NCBI RefSeq assembly: GCF_904846215.1
Contig: NZ_CAJGZK010000012.1
Span: 28,836-92,835 of the forward strand
Reading direction: 5' to 3'
Length of the DNA: 64,000 bases
Origin: Psychrobacter glacincola
GTDB taxonomy: Bacteria > Pseudomonadota > Gammaproteobacteria > Pseudomonadales > Moraxellaceae
Shown here piece by piece: positions 27,902 to 37,589 of the stretch (position 1 is its first letter; each line of letters begins with the position of its first letter). Under the pieces are notes generated by a model that saw only the letters and a program-made list of their open reading frames with translations, did not search any database and was not told where the DNA came from. A program made the translations under genes and the position numbers.

Positions 27902-28420
27902 TTAGTAAGACAGTTCAGCACGGCGGTTTTGGGCATAAGCATCTTCGCTCGTACCGGCAGCAGCAGGACGCTCTTCACCATAGCTGATGACACGGATGTT
28001 ATTTGCTGCAACACCTTGAGCAGCAAGATAATCACGTGCTGCTTGGGCACGGCGCTCACCCAATGCGATGTTATATTCACGGCTACCGCGCTCATCGGTA
28101 TGACCAGCAATAACCACACCCGCGTTTGGGTTGGATTTTAACAGACCGGCGTGTTGATTTAAGACGCCCGCAGATTGTGAAGTGATTTCACTGCTATCAA
28201 AAGCAAAGTAAACAACCGCTTGTATGTTCTCAGCACCGGTGATGACTGCGTTTGAGTTGTCCACGATGACTGCACCACTGTAGCCGACTTGACCACCTGG
28301 AATGCCTAGTGGGGCAACGACGACTTCAGAAGTAGCGCGCTTGGTGGCACAACCTGAAGCTAGAACAACGGCGCTTGATAAGACAGCGAGGGCAGCGATT
28401 TTTGAAAAACTGGTTGACAT
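27902..28420 (-). CDS. pal: Peptidoglycan-associated lipoprotein Pal
   Basis: A 172-residue outer-membrane lipoprotein, from the ATG at 28420 with GGAG upstream. The signal peptide ends in the lipobox ASGC (Cys24). The C-terminal OmpA-like domain shows YFAFDSSEI, the peptidoglycan-binding AGHTDERGSREYNIALGERR, and SYGEERP. Pal links outer membrane and peptidoglycan with the Tol system. The usual tolB neighbour is absent; pal stands alone between a transferase gene and pepN. Confidence 0.93.
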   Translation of the reverse strand: MSTSFSKIAALAVLSSAVVLASGCATKRATSEVVVAPLGIPGGQVGYSGAVIVDNSNAVITGAENIQAVVYFAFDSSEITSQSAGVLNQHAGLLKSNPNAGVVIAGHTDERGSREYNIALGERRAQAARDYLAAQGVAANNIRVISYGEERPAAAGTSEDAYAQNRRAELSY

Positions 28421-28799
28421 AATAAGCTCCAAAAATTTTATTTCATTGAATTTGTTGTTGTAAATTGCTTACGATAAAACTTGGGCAATTGCTGTCTATA
28501 ATATACTAAATGTTACTTTATGTAAGTACTATTACTGTAAATAATGCTAGAGTTTACAAATAGATATAATGCGCATTACGCCAAGATTTACGTCATTATA
28601 TAGGGATTCTTATCGTCGTTACGGTCTTATTTTAATTTATCGGCACCCTTGAAATTTGGTGCTTTAGGTCAATGTAGCTAGGTATCTTAGATATTATGAC
28701 AGTCACTAAGTGCTGCTTAATTACTGCTTAAGTGCCGCTTAATTACTGCTGTAAAAGTTGTTATAAATATAACCATCATAAAAACCAATAGGAATCTAT
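28421..28799. other. Divergent promoter region pal / pepN
   Basis: 379 bp, AT-rich, no gene seen. It contains a 22-bp tandem duplication listed separately. Confidence 0.5.
28707..28750. repeat. 22-bp tandem duplication upstream of pepN
   Basis: TAAGTGCTGCTTAATTACTG plus CT is followed directly by a second copy with one change (GCCGCTT). The two units end 50 bp before the pepN start codon. Confidence 0.9.
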
Positions 28800-31442
28800 A
28801 TGTCTACCGCTGAAAACGATGCGCAAATCATCAATGCTGAAATGCCTGATGTACCTCTCCATACGCCTGATAAAATCAATTTAAAAGACTATCAAAAGCC
28901 AAGCTTCGATGTTGAAACTGTCAGCTTAGATATCAAGTTATTTGAAGACCATGCTCAGGTAGACAGTACTCTAAAAATGGTACGTCAAGGCACAGGCGAT
29001 ATCGTTCTATTTGGTGAAGACTTAGAGCTGTTGGCTCTAATGATGAATGGTAAGGCATTGACAGCTGAGCACTATGAGCTGTCAGCAGGTAAGCTTACGA
29101 TTGGTGATGCTCCTGATGAGGTAACATTGGCGCTTCAAGTACGTATCTGCCCACAGACCAACACTGCGCTTGAAGGGTTTTATGTGGCGGGCAGTGGTGA
29201 TGAGACGATGTTTGTCACCCAGTGCGAGCCGGAAGGTTTTCGTAAAATCACTTTTTATCCAGACCGCCCTGACGTACTCGCGATATTTACCACTCGCCTT
29301 GAAGCTGACAAGCGCTATCCAACGCTATTAGCCAATGGTAATTTGCTCGAAGCGGGCGAGGTCACAGACGCACCAGACCGTCATTATGCTATTTGGCATG
29401 ATCCAACCAATAAGCCAAGCTATCTGTTTGCCTGCGTGGTTGCCGACTTAGATGTATTGGCTGATAGCTATACCACCAGTGAAGGTCGTAAGGTACTGCT
29501 TGAAGTATATGCAAAGTCCGCCGATATCGATAAGTGTGATGTTGGTATGCAAGCGCTCAAGGATTCGATGCAATGGGATGAGGTCAATTACGGCCGTGCT
29601 TACGACTTAGACCGTTATATGATCGTTGCAGTCAGTCAATTTAATATGGGGGCGATGGAAAATAAAGGGCTAAATATCTTTAATACTGCCTGTGTATTAT
29701 CGAGCCCCGAAACGACAACGGATACCCGTAGTTTTAGCGTAAAAGCCATCATCGCCCATGAGTATTTCCATAATTGGACGGGCAATCGTATCACTTGCCG
29801 TGATTGGTTTCAGTTATGTTTAAAAGAGGGCTTTACCGTTTATCGTGATCAGTCGTTTTCAGCGGACCAACAATCAAGTGCTGTGCAACGTATCGATGAC
29901 GTCGCGACTTTGCGTGCCCATCAGTTTGCAGAGGATGCAGGACCACTTGCCCATCCTGTACGTCCTGAGAGTTTTGTTGAGATTAATAATTTTTATACCA
30001 CCACCGTCTATGAAAAAGGCGCTGAAATTGTCCGTATGATAGCCAATACCTTGGGAGCAGACGATTTCCGAAAAGGGACGGACGAGTATTTCCGTCGCTA
30101 CGATGGTCAAGCAGTGACCGTTGAAGATTTTTTATCTGCGCTCAGTATTACTAACAGTAAGGTGGAAGACTTTATCGATTGGTATCGCCAGCCGGGTACG
30201 CCAGTAGTGTCCGGTCATCAAAACTATGATAGTGCTGCGCAAACGTTAACTATTACATTAAGTCAGAAAACTCGCCATGTCAGCGGCTTTGATGCGCCAA
30301 GACCGTTGCCAATTCCAGTCGCAACGGCATTATTCGATAAAGAAAGCGGTAAAATTATTGCTGAGCGTATGTTGTTGCTCGATCAAGCCGAGCAAACCTT
30401 TACTTTTGAAAATGTAGCGAGCGAGCCTATCGTATCTTTGCTACGTGATTTTAGTGCACCTGTGCAGCTAAACTATGATTATCAAGATGAAGATTTGGCG
30501 TTTTTACTCAAATATGAGACCAATGGCTTTAATCGCTGGCAAGTGACGCAAATGCTGGTCAACCGTATTTTATTGCCGACGCAAGGCGCGAAAAGCAGTC
30601 CTGATGTCTATCTAGCGGCATTGGCGCAGACATTGCCAGTGCTAGCAAGTGAGGATGCGATGCTGGCGGCGCGTTTACTCGATATTCCCTCAGCGCAGGA
30701 ATTGGCGGCGGCTATTTCTAAAGATTATGATCCAGAGTTGGTCAAAGCGCAGCGTGAAGGCTTGTATCAGCAGCTGGCGGAGGCGTTAAAAGATCAATGG
30801 GGCGTGCTTTACAAACAGCTGCCTTTACAATCTTATGAAGACAACGCACAAGCTCGCGGCAAACGGGCATTACGTAATGTGGTGCTCGATATGGCATTGA
30901 CGGCGAAGGTGGCAGGCGCTGGAGAGTGGGCGCAGCAGCAGTACGATAATGCCAGCTGTATGACGGAACGTTTTGGGGCACTAAAAGCGATGGTGAATCA
31001 TCAAGTAATCAATGCTGATGCGTATTTGGCAGAATTTTATCAGCGTTTTCAAACGGATGATTTGGTGATTGATTTGTGGTTTAGTGTCCAAGCATCTGCT
31101 GAAAACGTCAATGCTGATGTCATAAAATCACTATTAGCGCACGAAGATTTTGATTGGAATACGCCCAATCGTGTGCGTTCAGTCATCAGCGCCTTTACCT
31201 CGCAGCCGACCGCATTATGGACGCAAGAAGGTTTAGATATCTATACAGACGTGATTAAGAAGCTGGATGACTCCAACCCGATGATAGCCTCGCGCTTATT
31301 ACAAGTGCTGGCGCGTTGGAATACGTTAGCTGAACCACGCCGTCAAATGGCGCATGCGCAGCTCCTTGATGTACAGCAGCAGGTATCCTCTAAGCATGTG
31401 CATGAGAGTTTAAGCAGTGTACTTGGTGCAGCAACTGCGTAG
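28800..31442 (+). CDS. pepN: Aminopeptidase N
   Basis: An 880-residue M1 zinc metallopeptidase that removes N-terminal residues from peptides in the cytoplasm. The exopeptidase motif GAMENKGLNIF and zinc site HEYFHNW...E (HEYFHNWTGNRITCRDWFQL, then KEGFTVYRDQ) are intact. Length matches the proteobacterial PepN form (about 870-880). AGGAA lies upstream of the ATG. A bidirectional terminator follows, shared with convergent aroG. Confidence 0.96.
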   Translation: MSTAENDAQIINAEMPDVPLHTPDKINLKDYQKPSFDVETVSLDIKLFEDHAQVDSTLKMVRQGTGDIVLFGEDLELLALMMNGKALTAEHYELSAGKLTIGDAPDEVTLALQVRICPQTNTALEGFYVAGSGDETMFVTQCEPEGFRKITFYPDRPDVLAIFTTRLEADKRYPTLLANGNLLEAGEVTDAPDRHYAIWHDPTNKPSYLFACVVADLDVLADSYTTSEGRKVLLEVYAKSADIDKCDVGMQALKDSMQWDEVNYGRAYDLDRYMIVAVSQFNMGAMENKGLNIFNTACVLSSPETTTDTRSFSVKAIIAHEYFHNWTGNRITCRDWFQLCLKEGFTVYRDQSFSADQQSSAVQRIDDVATLRAHQFAEDAGPLAHPVRPESFVEINNFYTTTVYEKGAEIVRMIANTLGADDFRKGTDEYFRRYDGQAVTVEDFLSALSITNSKVEDFIDWYRQPGTPVVSGHQNYDSAAQTLTITLSQKTRHVSGFDAPRPLPIPVATALFDKESGKIIAERMLLLDQAEQTFTFENVASEPIVSLLRDFSAPVQLNYDYQDEDLAFLLKYETNGFNRWQVTQMLVNRILLPTQGAKSSPDVYLAALAQTLPVLASEDAMLAARLLDIPSAQELAAAISKDYDPELVKAQREGLYQQLAEALKDQWGVLYKQLPLQSYEDNAQARGKRALRNVVLDMALTAKVAGAGEWAQQQYDNASCMTERFGALKAMVNHQVINADAYLAEFYQRFQTDDLVIDLWFSVQASAENVNADVIKSLLAHEDFDWNTPNRVRSVISAFTSQPTALWTQEGLDIYTDVIKKLDDSNPMIASRLLQVLARWNTLAEPRRQMAHAQLLDVQQQVSSKHVHESLSSVLGAATA

Positions 31443-31480
31443 AGTTTCTTAGAAAACTAAAATTCTAATCTTAACAATGA

Positions 31481-31520
31481 AAAAAGCCCGTCTGACAATC
31501 TAGTGTCAAACGGGCTTTTT
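31481..31520. terminator. Bidirectional terminator pepN / aroG
   Basis: Stem AAAAAGCCCGT.TGACA / TGTCA.ACGGGCTTTTT between convergent genes. Confidence 0.9.
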
Positions 31521-31550
31521 GATAAATAGCTATTATTGGATAAGTAGCTA

Positions 31551-32633
31551 TTAGCGGTTAGGTAGAATGTCTTTGACCGTATCACGTAAGCTATGTAGTG
31601 CTGTGACCGTGCTGTCCCAATCTAGGCAACCATCAGTAATCGACATGCCGTATTCGAGCGCGTCCAAATCAGCAGTCAGCTCTTGGCGACCGCCTTTTAA
31701 GTGGCTCTCAACCATCATACCAATGATAGATTTGTTGCCATTTTTAATTTGCTCTGCGACGTTTTGGATGACCATCGGTTGCAAATAAGGGTCTTTACCA
31801 GAGTTGGCATGACTTGAGTCAATCATAATCTTGCTACTGGTTTTGCCTTTAGCGAGTGCATCTTCTACTTGAGCAACTGCCGTTTCATCGTAGTTGGGCT
31901 TACCGTTACCACCACGTAATACCACGTGAGCATAAGGGTTACCTTTAGATTTGATGATAGACACCTTGCCATCAGATGACAGACCTAAAAAGCTATGACC
32001 CGCTTTTACCGCTTGCATGGCGTTGACCGCGACAGTCATGCCACCATCGGTACCATTTTTAAAGCCAACTGGACACGATAAGCCTGAGCTCATCTCACGA
32101 TGCGTTTGGCTCTCGGTAGTACGGGCGCCAATCGCTGACCAGCTGATCAAGTCCTGCATGTACTGCGGCGTGTTCGGATCAAGTGCTTCGGTGGCACAAG
32201 GCAGCCCTTTTTCATTGAGATCAAGCAGTAGTTTACGGGCCGTACGCAGACCTTTTTCGATATCAAAGCTGTCATTCATATCAGGGTCGTTAATCATGCC
32301 CTTCCAGCCAACGGTCGTGCGCGGCTTCTCAAAATAGACACGCATCACAACAAATACGCTGTCTTCAATCTCTTTTGCCAATATCGCTAAGCGATCGGCA
32401 TATTCGTGCGCGGCTTTGATGTCATGAATAGAGCAAGGACCAACCACCACAAACAGACGCTTGTCTTTGCCATCCAAGATGTTTTGGATAGTGTGACGAC
32501 CATTTAAAACGGTTTTATAGGCTTCGTTTGATAAAGGAAGTTCGGTTTTTAGCTCATTGGGTGTGATTAAAGGAATAAATTTTTCAATATTCACGTCGTC
32601 AATTTCTACATTATGGGTAGCGGCTGTTATCAT
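31551..32633 (-). CDS. aroG: 3-Deoxy-7-phosphoheptulonate synthase (class I DAHP synthase)
   Basis: A 360-residue enzyme that joins phosphoenolpyruvate and erythrose 4-phosphate, the first step of the shikimate pathway. Motifs: LFVVVGPCSIHD (about residue 60), RVYFEKPRTTVGWKGMINDP, SWSAIGARTTESQTHREM, SCPVGFKNGTDGG and IMIDSSHANSGKD. The sequence is of the AroFGH type. Which aromatic amino acid inhibits it cannot be told by eye; the aroG symbol is the usual default. Confidence 0.93.
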   Translation of the reverse strand: MITAATHNVEIDDVNIEKFIPLITPNELKTELPLSNEAYKTVLNGRHTIQNILDGKDKRLFVVVGPCSIHDIKAAHEYADRLAILAKEIEDSVFVVMRVYFEKPRTTVGWKGMINDPDMNDSFDIEKGLRTARKLLLDLNEKGLPCATEALDPNTPQYMQDLISWSAIGARTTESQTHREMSSGLSCPVGFKNGTDGGMTVAVNAMQAVKAGHSFLGLSSDGKVSIIKSKGNPYAHVVLRGGNGKPNYDETAVAQVEDALAKGKTSSKIMIDSSHANSGKDPYLQPMVIQNVAEQIKNGNKSIIGMMVESHLKGGRQELTADLDALEYGMSITDGCLDWDSTVTALHSLRDTVKDILPNR

Positions 32634-32997
32634 GATTATATATCGTCTAGCTGATTTATAGGAACTTTCATTATGCGGACAAAACTACCGGTTGACAAGG
32701 GCAGTCGAGCAGTTAATTGACTTATAACTGGAATGCTGATGCGAAAACTTGGTTATACTTAATAATTGTAGGCAGGATAAAGAGACGTTTATAGCGCTAG
32801 ATTTCATCGGGCAACTTCGCTATTTTTATCATCGTCACGTATGATGGCAGTATAAATGGCTGAATTTAAGCACCGCAAACGCCGCTGATTATGATGCTGC
32901 GTGTCCTATGATGGATACCCTGTGCTATATTTTATCATATCCATGTTTTCTCCCTTGTACGACTTTCACTGTTACACTTAATTATTAAGAGCTTGTC
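32634..32997. other. Divergent promoter region aroG / lpxB
   Basis: 364 bp without a recognisable gene. No trp/tyr-type operator that I could identify with confidence. Confidence 0.45.
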
Positions 32998-34302
32998 ATG
33001 ACCGATACCGTTACCCTTCAGCCTGATTTAACTGCGCCATTTGATACTTACGAGTTGGCTACTGTAACGCGTGAGCCGCTCGTTATCGGTATCGTCGCTG
33101 GTGAAGTGTCAGGTGATAGCTTGGGTGCAGATTTGATGCAGCAGATGAACAATCTACGTGACGATATCGTTTGGGTCGGAGTTGGCGGCACCAAGATGCA
33201 AGCACAAGGGCTGAATAGTATTTTTCCACTGTCTCGTTTGGCAGTGATGGGTCTGGTAGAAGTCATGGGGCAATTGCCTGATTTGCTTAAGGCGCGCCGT
33301 GAATTATTGACTGCTTTTAAAACAGCGGATATTGATTGGTTTATTGGCATAGATGCCCCTGATTTTAATCTACGAGTCTCTAAAAAACTCAAGCCTAAAG
33401 GCGTATTTTGCGTGCAATATGTTAGTCCCTCTATCTGGGCTTGGCGTGAGTCGCGTATCCATAATATTAAAGCGGCAACCCATTTGGTACTGTGTCTGTT
33501 TCCATTTGAGCTGCCCGTTTACGAGCGTTATAACCATCCGGCGATATGTGTCGGACATCCACTGATGCATACCATTGATCAGTCACTACTCGAGATACCC
33601 ATCAATCAGCGCCGTAGTGAGCTGGTTTGGCACAATGATGGCTTGCAGCAGTTTTTTATCGAACGCTTTGATGAGGTCAGCCAGCTTATTTGTGTCATGC
33701 CCGGCTCACGCCGCGGCGAGATAACGGCTATTTTGCCACTGATGTTAGATGGCATTCAAAAGCTGATCTTATTAGACCCAAAGCTTTGCTTTATCATTCC
33801 TACTGTCGATCAAAATCATCAATATATCGTTCAAGACGTCATTGATCAGCGCTCAGAGCAGCTGCGTGCCGCTATCGTGGTGGTCTATGATGATAGTCAG
33901 CCTACCTTTAGTCAGCAGGCGATGGCGGCATCAGATATCGTAATGTTAGCCTCAGGTACGGCAACGCTTGAGGCGATGCTGCTTGAGCGTCCGATGGTCG
34001 TCGTCTATCAGTTGAATCAGCTGACCTATCAGATTGCTAAGCGTCTGGTCAAAGTGCCCTATGTGGGCTTGCCAAACATTTTGGCGGCTACCGCGATTGT
34101 ACCGGAGCTGATTCAAGAACAGGCAAGTGGCGACAATATCTGCCGTACCGTCATGCGCCTACTGCAGCCACGTGCTTACGCGGAGCAATTGAATGCGCTG
34201 ATTCAAACCAAGCATCTTTTGCAACAGCAAAGCAATCATGAGCCTGCCAATAGCGTGATTGAACAATGGTATCTGCAAAATCATCCGTCAAAAACGCTGT
34301 AG
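32998..34302 (+). CDS. lpxB: Lipid-A-disaccharide synthase
   Basis: A 434-residue GT19 glycosyltransferase that condenses UDP-diacylglucosamine with lipid X to form the lipid A disaccharide at the inner membrane. Motifs: [16 protein letters not shown] (about 32-47), [45 protein letters not shown] and [11 protein letters not shown]. It has about 25 residues before the conserved start and a 40-50 residue insertion relative to E. coli (382 aa). It is followed at once by rnhB, the usual lpx neighbour. Confidence 0.95.
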   Translation: MTDTVTLQPDLTAPFDTYELATVTREPLVIGIVAGEVSGDSLGADLMQQMNNLRDDIVWVGVGGTKMQAQGLNSIFPLSRLAVMGLVEVMGQLPDLLKARRELLTAFKTADIDWFIGIDAPDFNLRVSKKLKPKGVFCVQYVSPSIWAWRESRIHNIKAATHLVLCLFPFELPVYERYNHPAICVGHPLMHTIDQSLLEIPINQRRSELVWHNDGLQQFFIERFDEVSQLICVMPGSRRGEITAILPLMLDGIQKLILLDPKLCFIIPTVDQNHQYIVQDVIDQRSEQLRAAIVVVYDDSQPTFSQQAMAASDIVMLASGTATLEAMLLERPMVVVYQLNQLTYQIAKRLVKVPYVGLPNILAATAIVPELIQEQASGDNICRTVMRLLQPRAYAEQLNALIQTKHLLQQQSNHEPANSVIEQWYLQNHPSKTL

Positions 34303-34354
34303 AACTAGTAAGCGAATTCACCTTATATCTCATATACATAAGACCGTAAAATCA

Positions 34355-35203
34355 ATGAATAGCATGCCACATACAGAGAACCATATCTTACAGATCAAAC
34401 GCAGTATCGAGCAGATTGATATAAAAGGACAATATATTAATCTGGCATCTCCCATTTATTTATCTGGTCAATTTAATATCACTGAATTACTCGCTCAGTA
34501 TTCGAATAATATTGCGCAGGGTGATGCGGGCTCAGCGCTCCAGATTGGGGTAGATGAAGCAGGGCGTGGACCATTATTGGGCAGCGTCAATGTTGCGTCG
34601 GCAATATTACCACGTGCTTGGTCAGGACTGATTGAAGAGCAGCCCCTCAAAGACACGCCCTTATCGATACTGACCGACTCCAAGCAGTTGAGCGAAAAAA
34701 AGCGCGATACCCTTTATCCATTGGTTCAGCAGTATGCGCTGGGTTTTATCATTGCTGATATTCCAGCGGCAGTCATTGATCAGGTAAATATCTTGCAAGC
34801 CACTATGCTTGGTATGCGTTTATGTACTGAGATGTTATTAGAGGCGATAGCCGCACATCTTGGCACACCTATGCTGAAAGTTGAGGTTTTATTCGATGGG
34901 AATCGCTGTCCTGAATTGAATTATGCAAGGCTCGAGGGGTTAGGAATAAAAGAATCGATGATTGATTGCCAAGCGTGGGTCAAGGGTGATGCACGTCATA
35001 CCAGTATTGCCGCCGCAAGTATCTTGGCAAAAGTCAGCCGTGATACAACGATGTATACGCTCGATGCTCAGCATCCTGAGTATGGGATTGCCAAACATAA
35101 AGGCTACCCAACCAAAGCGCACCTCGAAGCGATTGAAACATATGGCGTGTTGCCCGCTCATAGACGTAGCTTTGCACCAGTGAGAAAGGCGTTAGGGAAT
35201 TAA
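34355..35203 (+). CDS. rnhB: Ribonuclease HII with N-terminal extension
   Basis: An RNase H-fold enzyme that cuts the RNA strand of RNA-DNA hybrids. Catalytic signature [15 protein letters not shown] (Asp67, Glu68 from the ATG at 34355), [12 protein letters not shown], and [20 protein letters not shown]. The core ends in the common HRRSFAPVR. The N-terminus is about 50 residues longer than in E. coli RNase HII and is not similar to a known domain. A TTG further upstream (34259) overlaps lpxB; ATG 34364 is another possible start. Confidence 0.93.
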   Translation: MNSMPHTENHILQIKRSIEQIDIKGQYINLASPIYLSGQFNITELLAQYSNNIAQGDAGSALQIGVDEAGRGPLLGSVNVASAILPRAWSGLIEEQPLKDTPLSILTDSKQLSEKKRDTLYPLVQQYALGFIIADIPAAVIDQVNILQATMLGMRLCTEMLLEAIAAHLGTPMLKVEVLFDGNRCPELNYARLEGLGIKESMIDCQAWVKGDARHTSIAAASILAKVSRDTTMYTLDAQHPEYGIAKHKGYPTKAHLEAIETYGVLPAHRRSFAPVRKALGN

Positions 35204-35412
35204 GAGTGGATAGAGAGTGGCTGATTGATTTAAATAAATAGCCTAAGTAAAAATATCTATTAATTTCATAATAAGCGTACTTTGGTCAAATATAGTAATT
35301 TCCTAAAGCTTTATACTTTTTATTCAATGACATTCGAATAAGTATTCGATAATATCCGTTATACCCGAATGATTGTTCATAATAACCACGCCACTATCTT
35401 ATAGGATAAGAG

Positions 35413-36591
35413 ATGACCCTTAAATTGCCAGAAAAAAACCTTGCTGCAATCATATTATTAACGGCTTTTTTAACGGCCTGTGGCGGTGGCGGAGACTCAG
35501 ATAATAGCGCTAATGACGTTACGCCAGAGCCAACAGCACCTGCTGCTAGCCCTGATGATACCTCGACTGATAAGCCTGATAATGTGGCAAGCGACAATGA
35601 GACACAAGCAGCATTAATCGCAAGTAATACCTTTAGTCTAGCGCGTACCAGCTGTGGTCTTGGTGGGTTGTCCGCTGACACCGCACTGGATAATATTGCG
35701 ATTCAACATGCCAAATATATCAAGCACGTATTTGCTAACAGCACACCGACTACTTTTAGTCCACATTATGAGAATAAGATTGCGGATATCGTAAACGTCA
35801 CGGGTGATAATAACCCGTTCTTTAGGGGCGTTAGCTTCGAAGACCGGTTATTACAGGCAAAATATGGCAACGCCCGATATGGGGTGACTGAGAATATTGC
35901 CCAATCGGTTTACTATAGCTCGGCAGGCAATATTATAGGCTCTGATATAGTGGCAGGCTCAATGGCTAAGTCGTTATTGGCAGCGCCTTATCATCTGCGC
36001 TCTTTGATGCTACCAGGTTCAAGTTTGACAGGGACGGGCATGGTCACTTATAAGCCTTTTGGTAAGGATACGGCCAATAATCAAGGTTATGTATTAGTCA
36101 ACCATGCCTCAGCGACGCAGGCGACCGAAGATAATACGGTGGCAGGAGTATTCACTTATCCATGCCAAGGGGTCAGCGGTACCGTCACTGCGTTGTATAA
36201 CGAAACGCCAAGTCCGGTCAAAGGAACGGGTCGTGACTTACAAACTGATCCTATCGGGCAGCCTATTTATGTCAGTATGCCGTCTGCTCAAACGATTGAT
36301 ATCAGCAATGTTAGATTCCATGATATACAGCGTAATATGGATGTGCCCATTGAGCTATTAGACTATCGCCAAGATCCCCATAAAAACACCATATATGAGC
36401 TACCAGCGAACGAAGCGTTCATCTTGCCCATTACGGACAATTTGAAAAGCTGTACAAGCACCAGTAAAAAAGACGAAAATTGTGGTTTACATGGCAACAG
36501 TGATTACCGTGTCAGCTTTGATATCTTAGTCGATAGCAAAGCCATAGAGCGTGAGAGCTTCACCTTTAAAACTGGTGCTGTGAACAATTAA
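35413..36591 (+). CDS. CAP-domain lipoprotein
   Basis: A 392-residue protein with a lipoprotein signal (lipobox LTAC, Cys23), a Gly then Asp/Pro/Ser/Thr-rich linker (residues 24-65) and a domain with CAP/SCP-like features: LDNIAIQHAKYIKHVF, FSPHYEN, the YGVTENIAQSVYYSS block and APYHLRSLMLPG. The CAP fold assignment rests on the spaced AxxHAxY, ENI and YHR/LM patterns seen in bacterial YkwD-like proteins. It is envelope-anchored; substrate or ligand unknown. AGGATAAGAG precedes the ATG. Confidence 0.75.
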   Translation: MTLKLPEKNLAAIILLTAFLTACGGGGDSDNSANDVTPEPTAPAASPDDTSTDKPDNVASDNETQAALIASNTFSLARTSCGLGGLSADTALDNIAIQHAKYIKHVFANSTPTTFSPHYENKIADIVNVTGDNNPFFRGVSFEDRLLQAKYGNARYGVTENIAQSVYYSSAGNIIGSDIVAGSMAKSLLAAPYHLRSLMLPGSSLTGTGMVTYKPFGKDTANNQGYVLVNHASATQATEDNTVAGVFTYPCQGVSGTVTALYNETPSPVKGTGRDLQTDPIGQPIYVSMPSAQTIDISNVRFHDIQRNMDVPIELLDYRQDPHKNTIYELPANEAFILPITDNLKSCTSTSKKDENCGLHGNSDYRVSFDILVDSKAIERESFTFKTGAVNN

Positions 36592-36601
36592 TTGCGCAAT
36601 C

Positions 36602-36745
36602 TATAGTTAAAATATCTCAAAAACGCTACAGTACTGCTGGTATAAATTTTTTGCAGCCTCTGTCGGCTAGCTACAGCAAGCAAGAAAAATTAACCCCAGT
36701 AGTGCTTTATAACATTTGTATTTCTTTTATTTAGGACTGACTATA
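36602..36745 (-). repeat. MITE-like element, copy 10 (A/B chimera)
   Basis: Read on the minus strand it begins TATAGTCAGTCCTAAATAAA (subfamily B left arm) and ends with the subfamily A right arm (ACCAGCAGTACTGTAGCG ... TTTTAACTATA). The inner arms therefore pair poorly (CACTACTGGGG against CCAGCAGTAC). The core is altered (GCTGTAGCTAGCCGACAGAG). It lies between convergent genes. Confidence 0.9.
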
Positions 36746-36755
36746 GAACAAGTTA

Positions 36756-36799
36756 TAAAACAAGGGCTGAACCAGTTATCTGATTCAGTCCTTGTTTTA
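36756..36799. terminator. Intrinsic terminator near the DUF924 gene
   Basis: Stem ACAAGGGCTGAA/TTCAGTCCTTGT with A and T runs on either side. It is downstream of the minus-strand DUF924 gene and right beside the MITE. Confidence 0.8.
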
Positions 36800-36834
36800 T
36801 ATAATGGTCAATCCACTATGCAAGCGTTATCACG

Positions 36835-37500
36835 TCAAAACGACGAGTTCCACTGCTGCAAAAAGGCTTTTTCTTCATCGGTTGACTCGCGATCTAACAT
36901 GTTATTGCGATGGGGATAACGTCCAAACTGCTCTATAATATCTTTGTGCTGCTGCTCAAAATCTAGAGTAACGGTATCCTCCAGCTTTTCAAACAAGGGC
37001 ATATAGCGTTTATGAATCACAAAAGATTCAGAATGCATAAACGGCATAATGGTAAATTTGCGCCATGCCATCGGAAGGGTATGAAAATGTGGTTGCAATA
37101 CGATTTCTTGAGCCAGCACCAGCGCCATGCCATCTTGCGCGAACGCCTGCGCTTGATTGCGGTATAGATTGCGTGAAAACTGGTCTAAAACGATGATCTC
37201 TGCCAGACGTCCAGCCAAAGCAGTAATGGAGCTATTGCAATCAGTTGGCGCTTCTGCAATGCGCCAAGTCACGCAGTCACCTTGTTTGGCTGCTTGCCAA
37301 ATCTTATAAAAATGCGCTTTTATTTTCTGATCAAATTCATCGTTCTGTTCAAACCAATAAGGCTTATTGTCCTTATCAAACCAAAACGCTAAAACAGCAC
37401 GCGCATCCACATTTAGATGACTCAGATCGATGTGATTTGAGTCCAATGAGGGTGAGTTGACTTGGTTTTTTGCAGTAGAATAATCGGTTGAGAGTGACAT
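36835..37500 (-). CDS. DUF924 family protein
   Basis: A 221-residue cytoplasmic protein with the DUF924 pattern: ARAVLAFWFDKDNKPYWFEQ near residue 33, LAEIIVLDQFSRNLYRNQA (about 87-105), ALVLAQEIV and FTIMPFMHSESFVIH. The fold is TPR-like helical by family knowledge; no biochemical role is established. Start chosen at the ATG at 37500. It is flanked by a terminator and MITE downstream and divergent from nspC. Confidence 0.88.
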   Translation of the reverse strand: MSLSTDYSTAKNQVNSPSLDSNHIDLSHLNVDARAVLAFWFDKDNKPYWFEQNDEFDQKIKAHFYKIWQAAKQGDCVTWRIAEAPTDCNSSITALAGRLAEIIVLDQFSRNLYRNQAQAFAQDGMALVLAQEIVLQPHFHTLPMAWRKFTIMPFMHSESFVIHKRYMPLFEKLEDTVTLDFEQQHKDIIEQFGRYPHRNNMLDRESTDEEKAFLQQWNSSF

Positions 37501-37589
37501 AAGATATTCTAATTATGATGAATTTAGTCTACTATAGCGCAAATATTTATGTCTGTCATGATACGAGCAGCAGCTATTAGGTAACCCTT

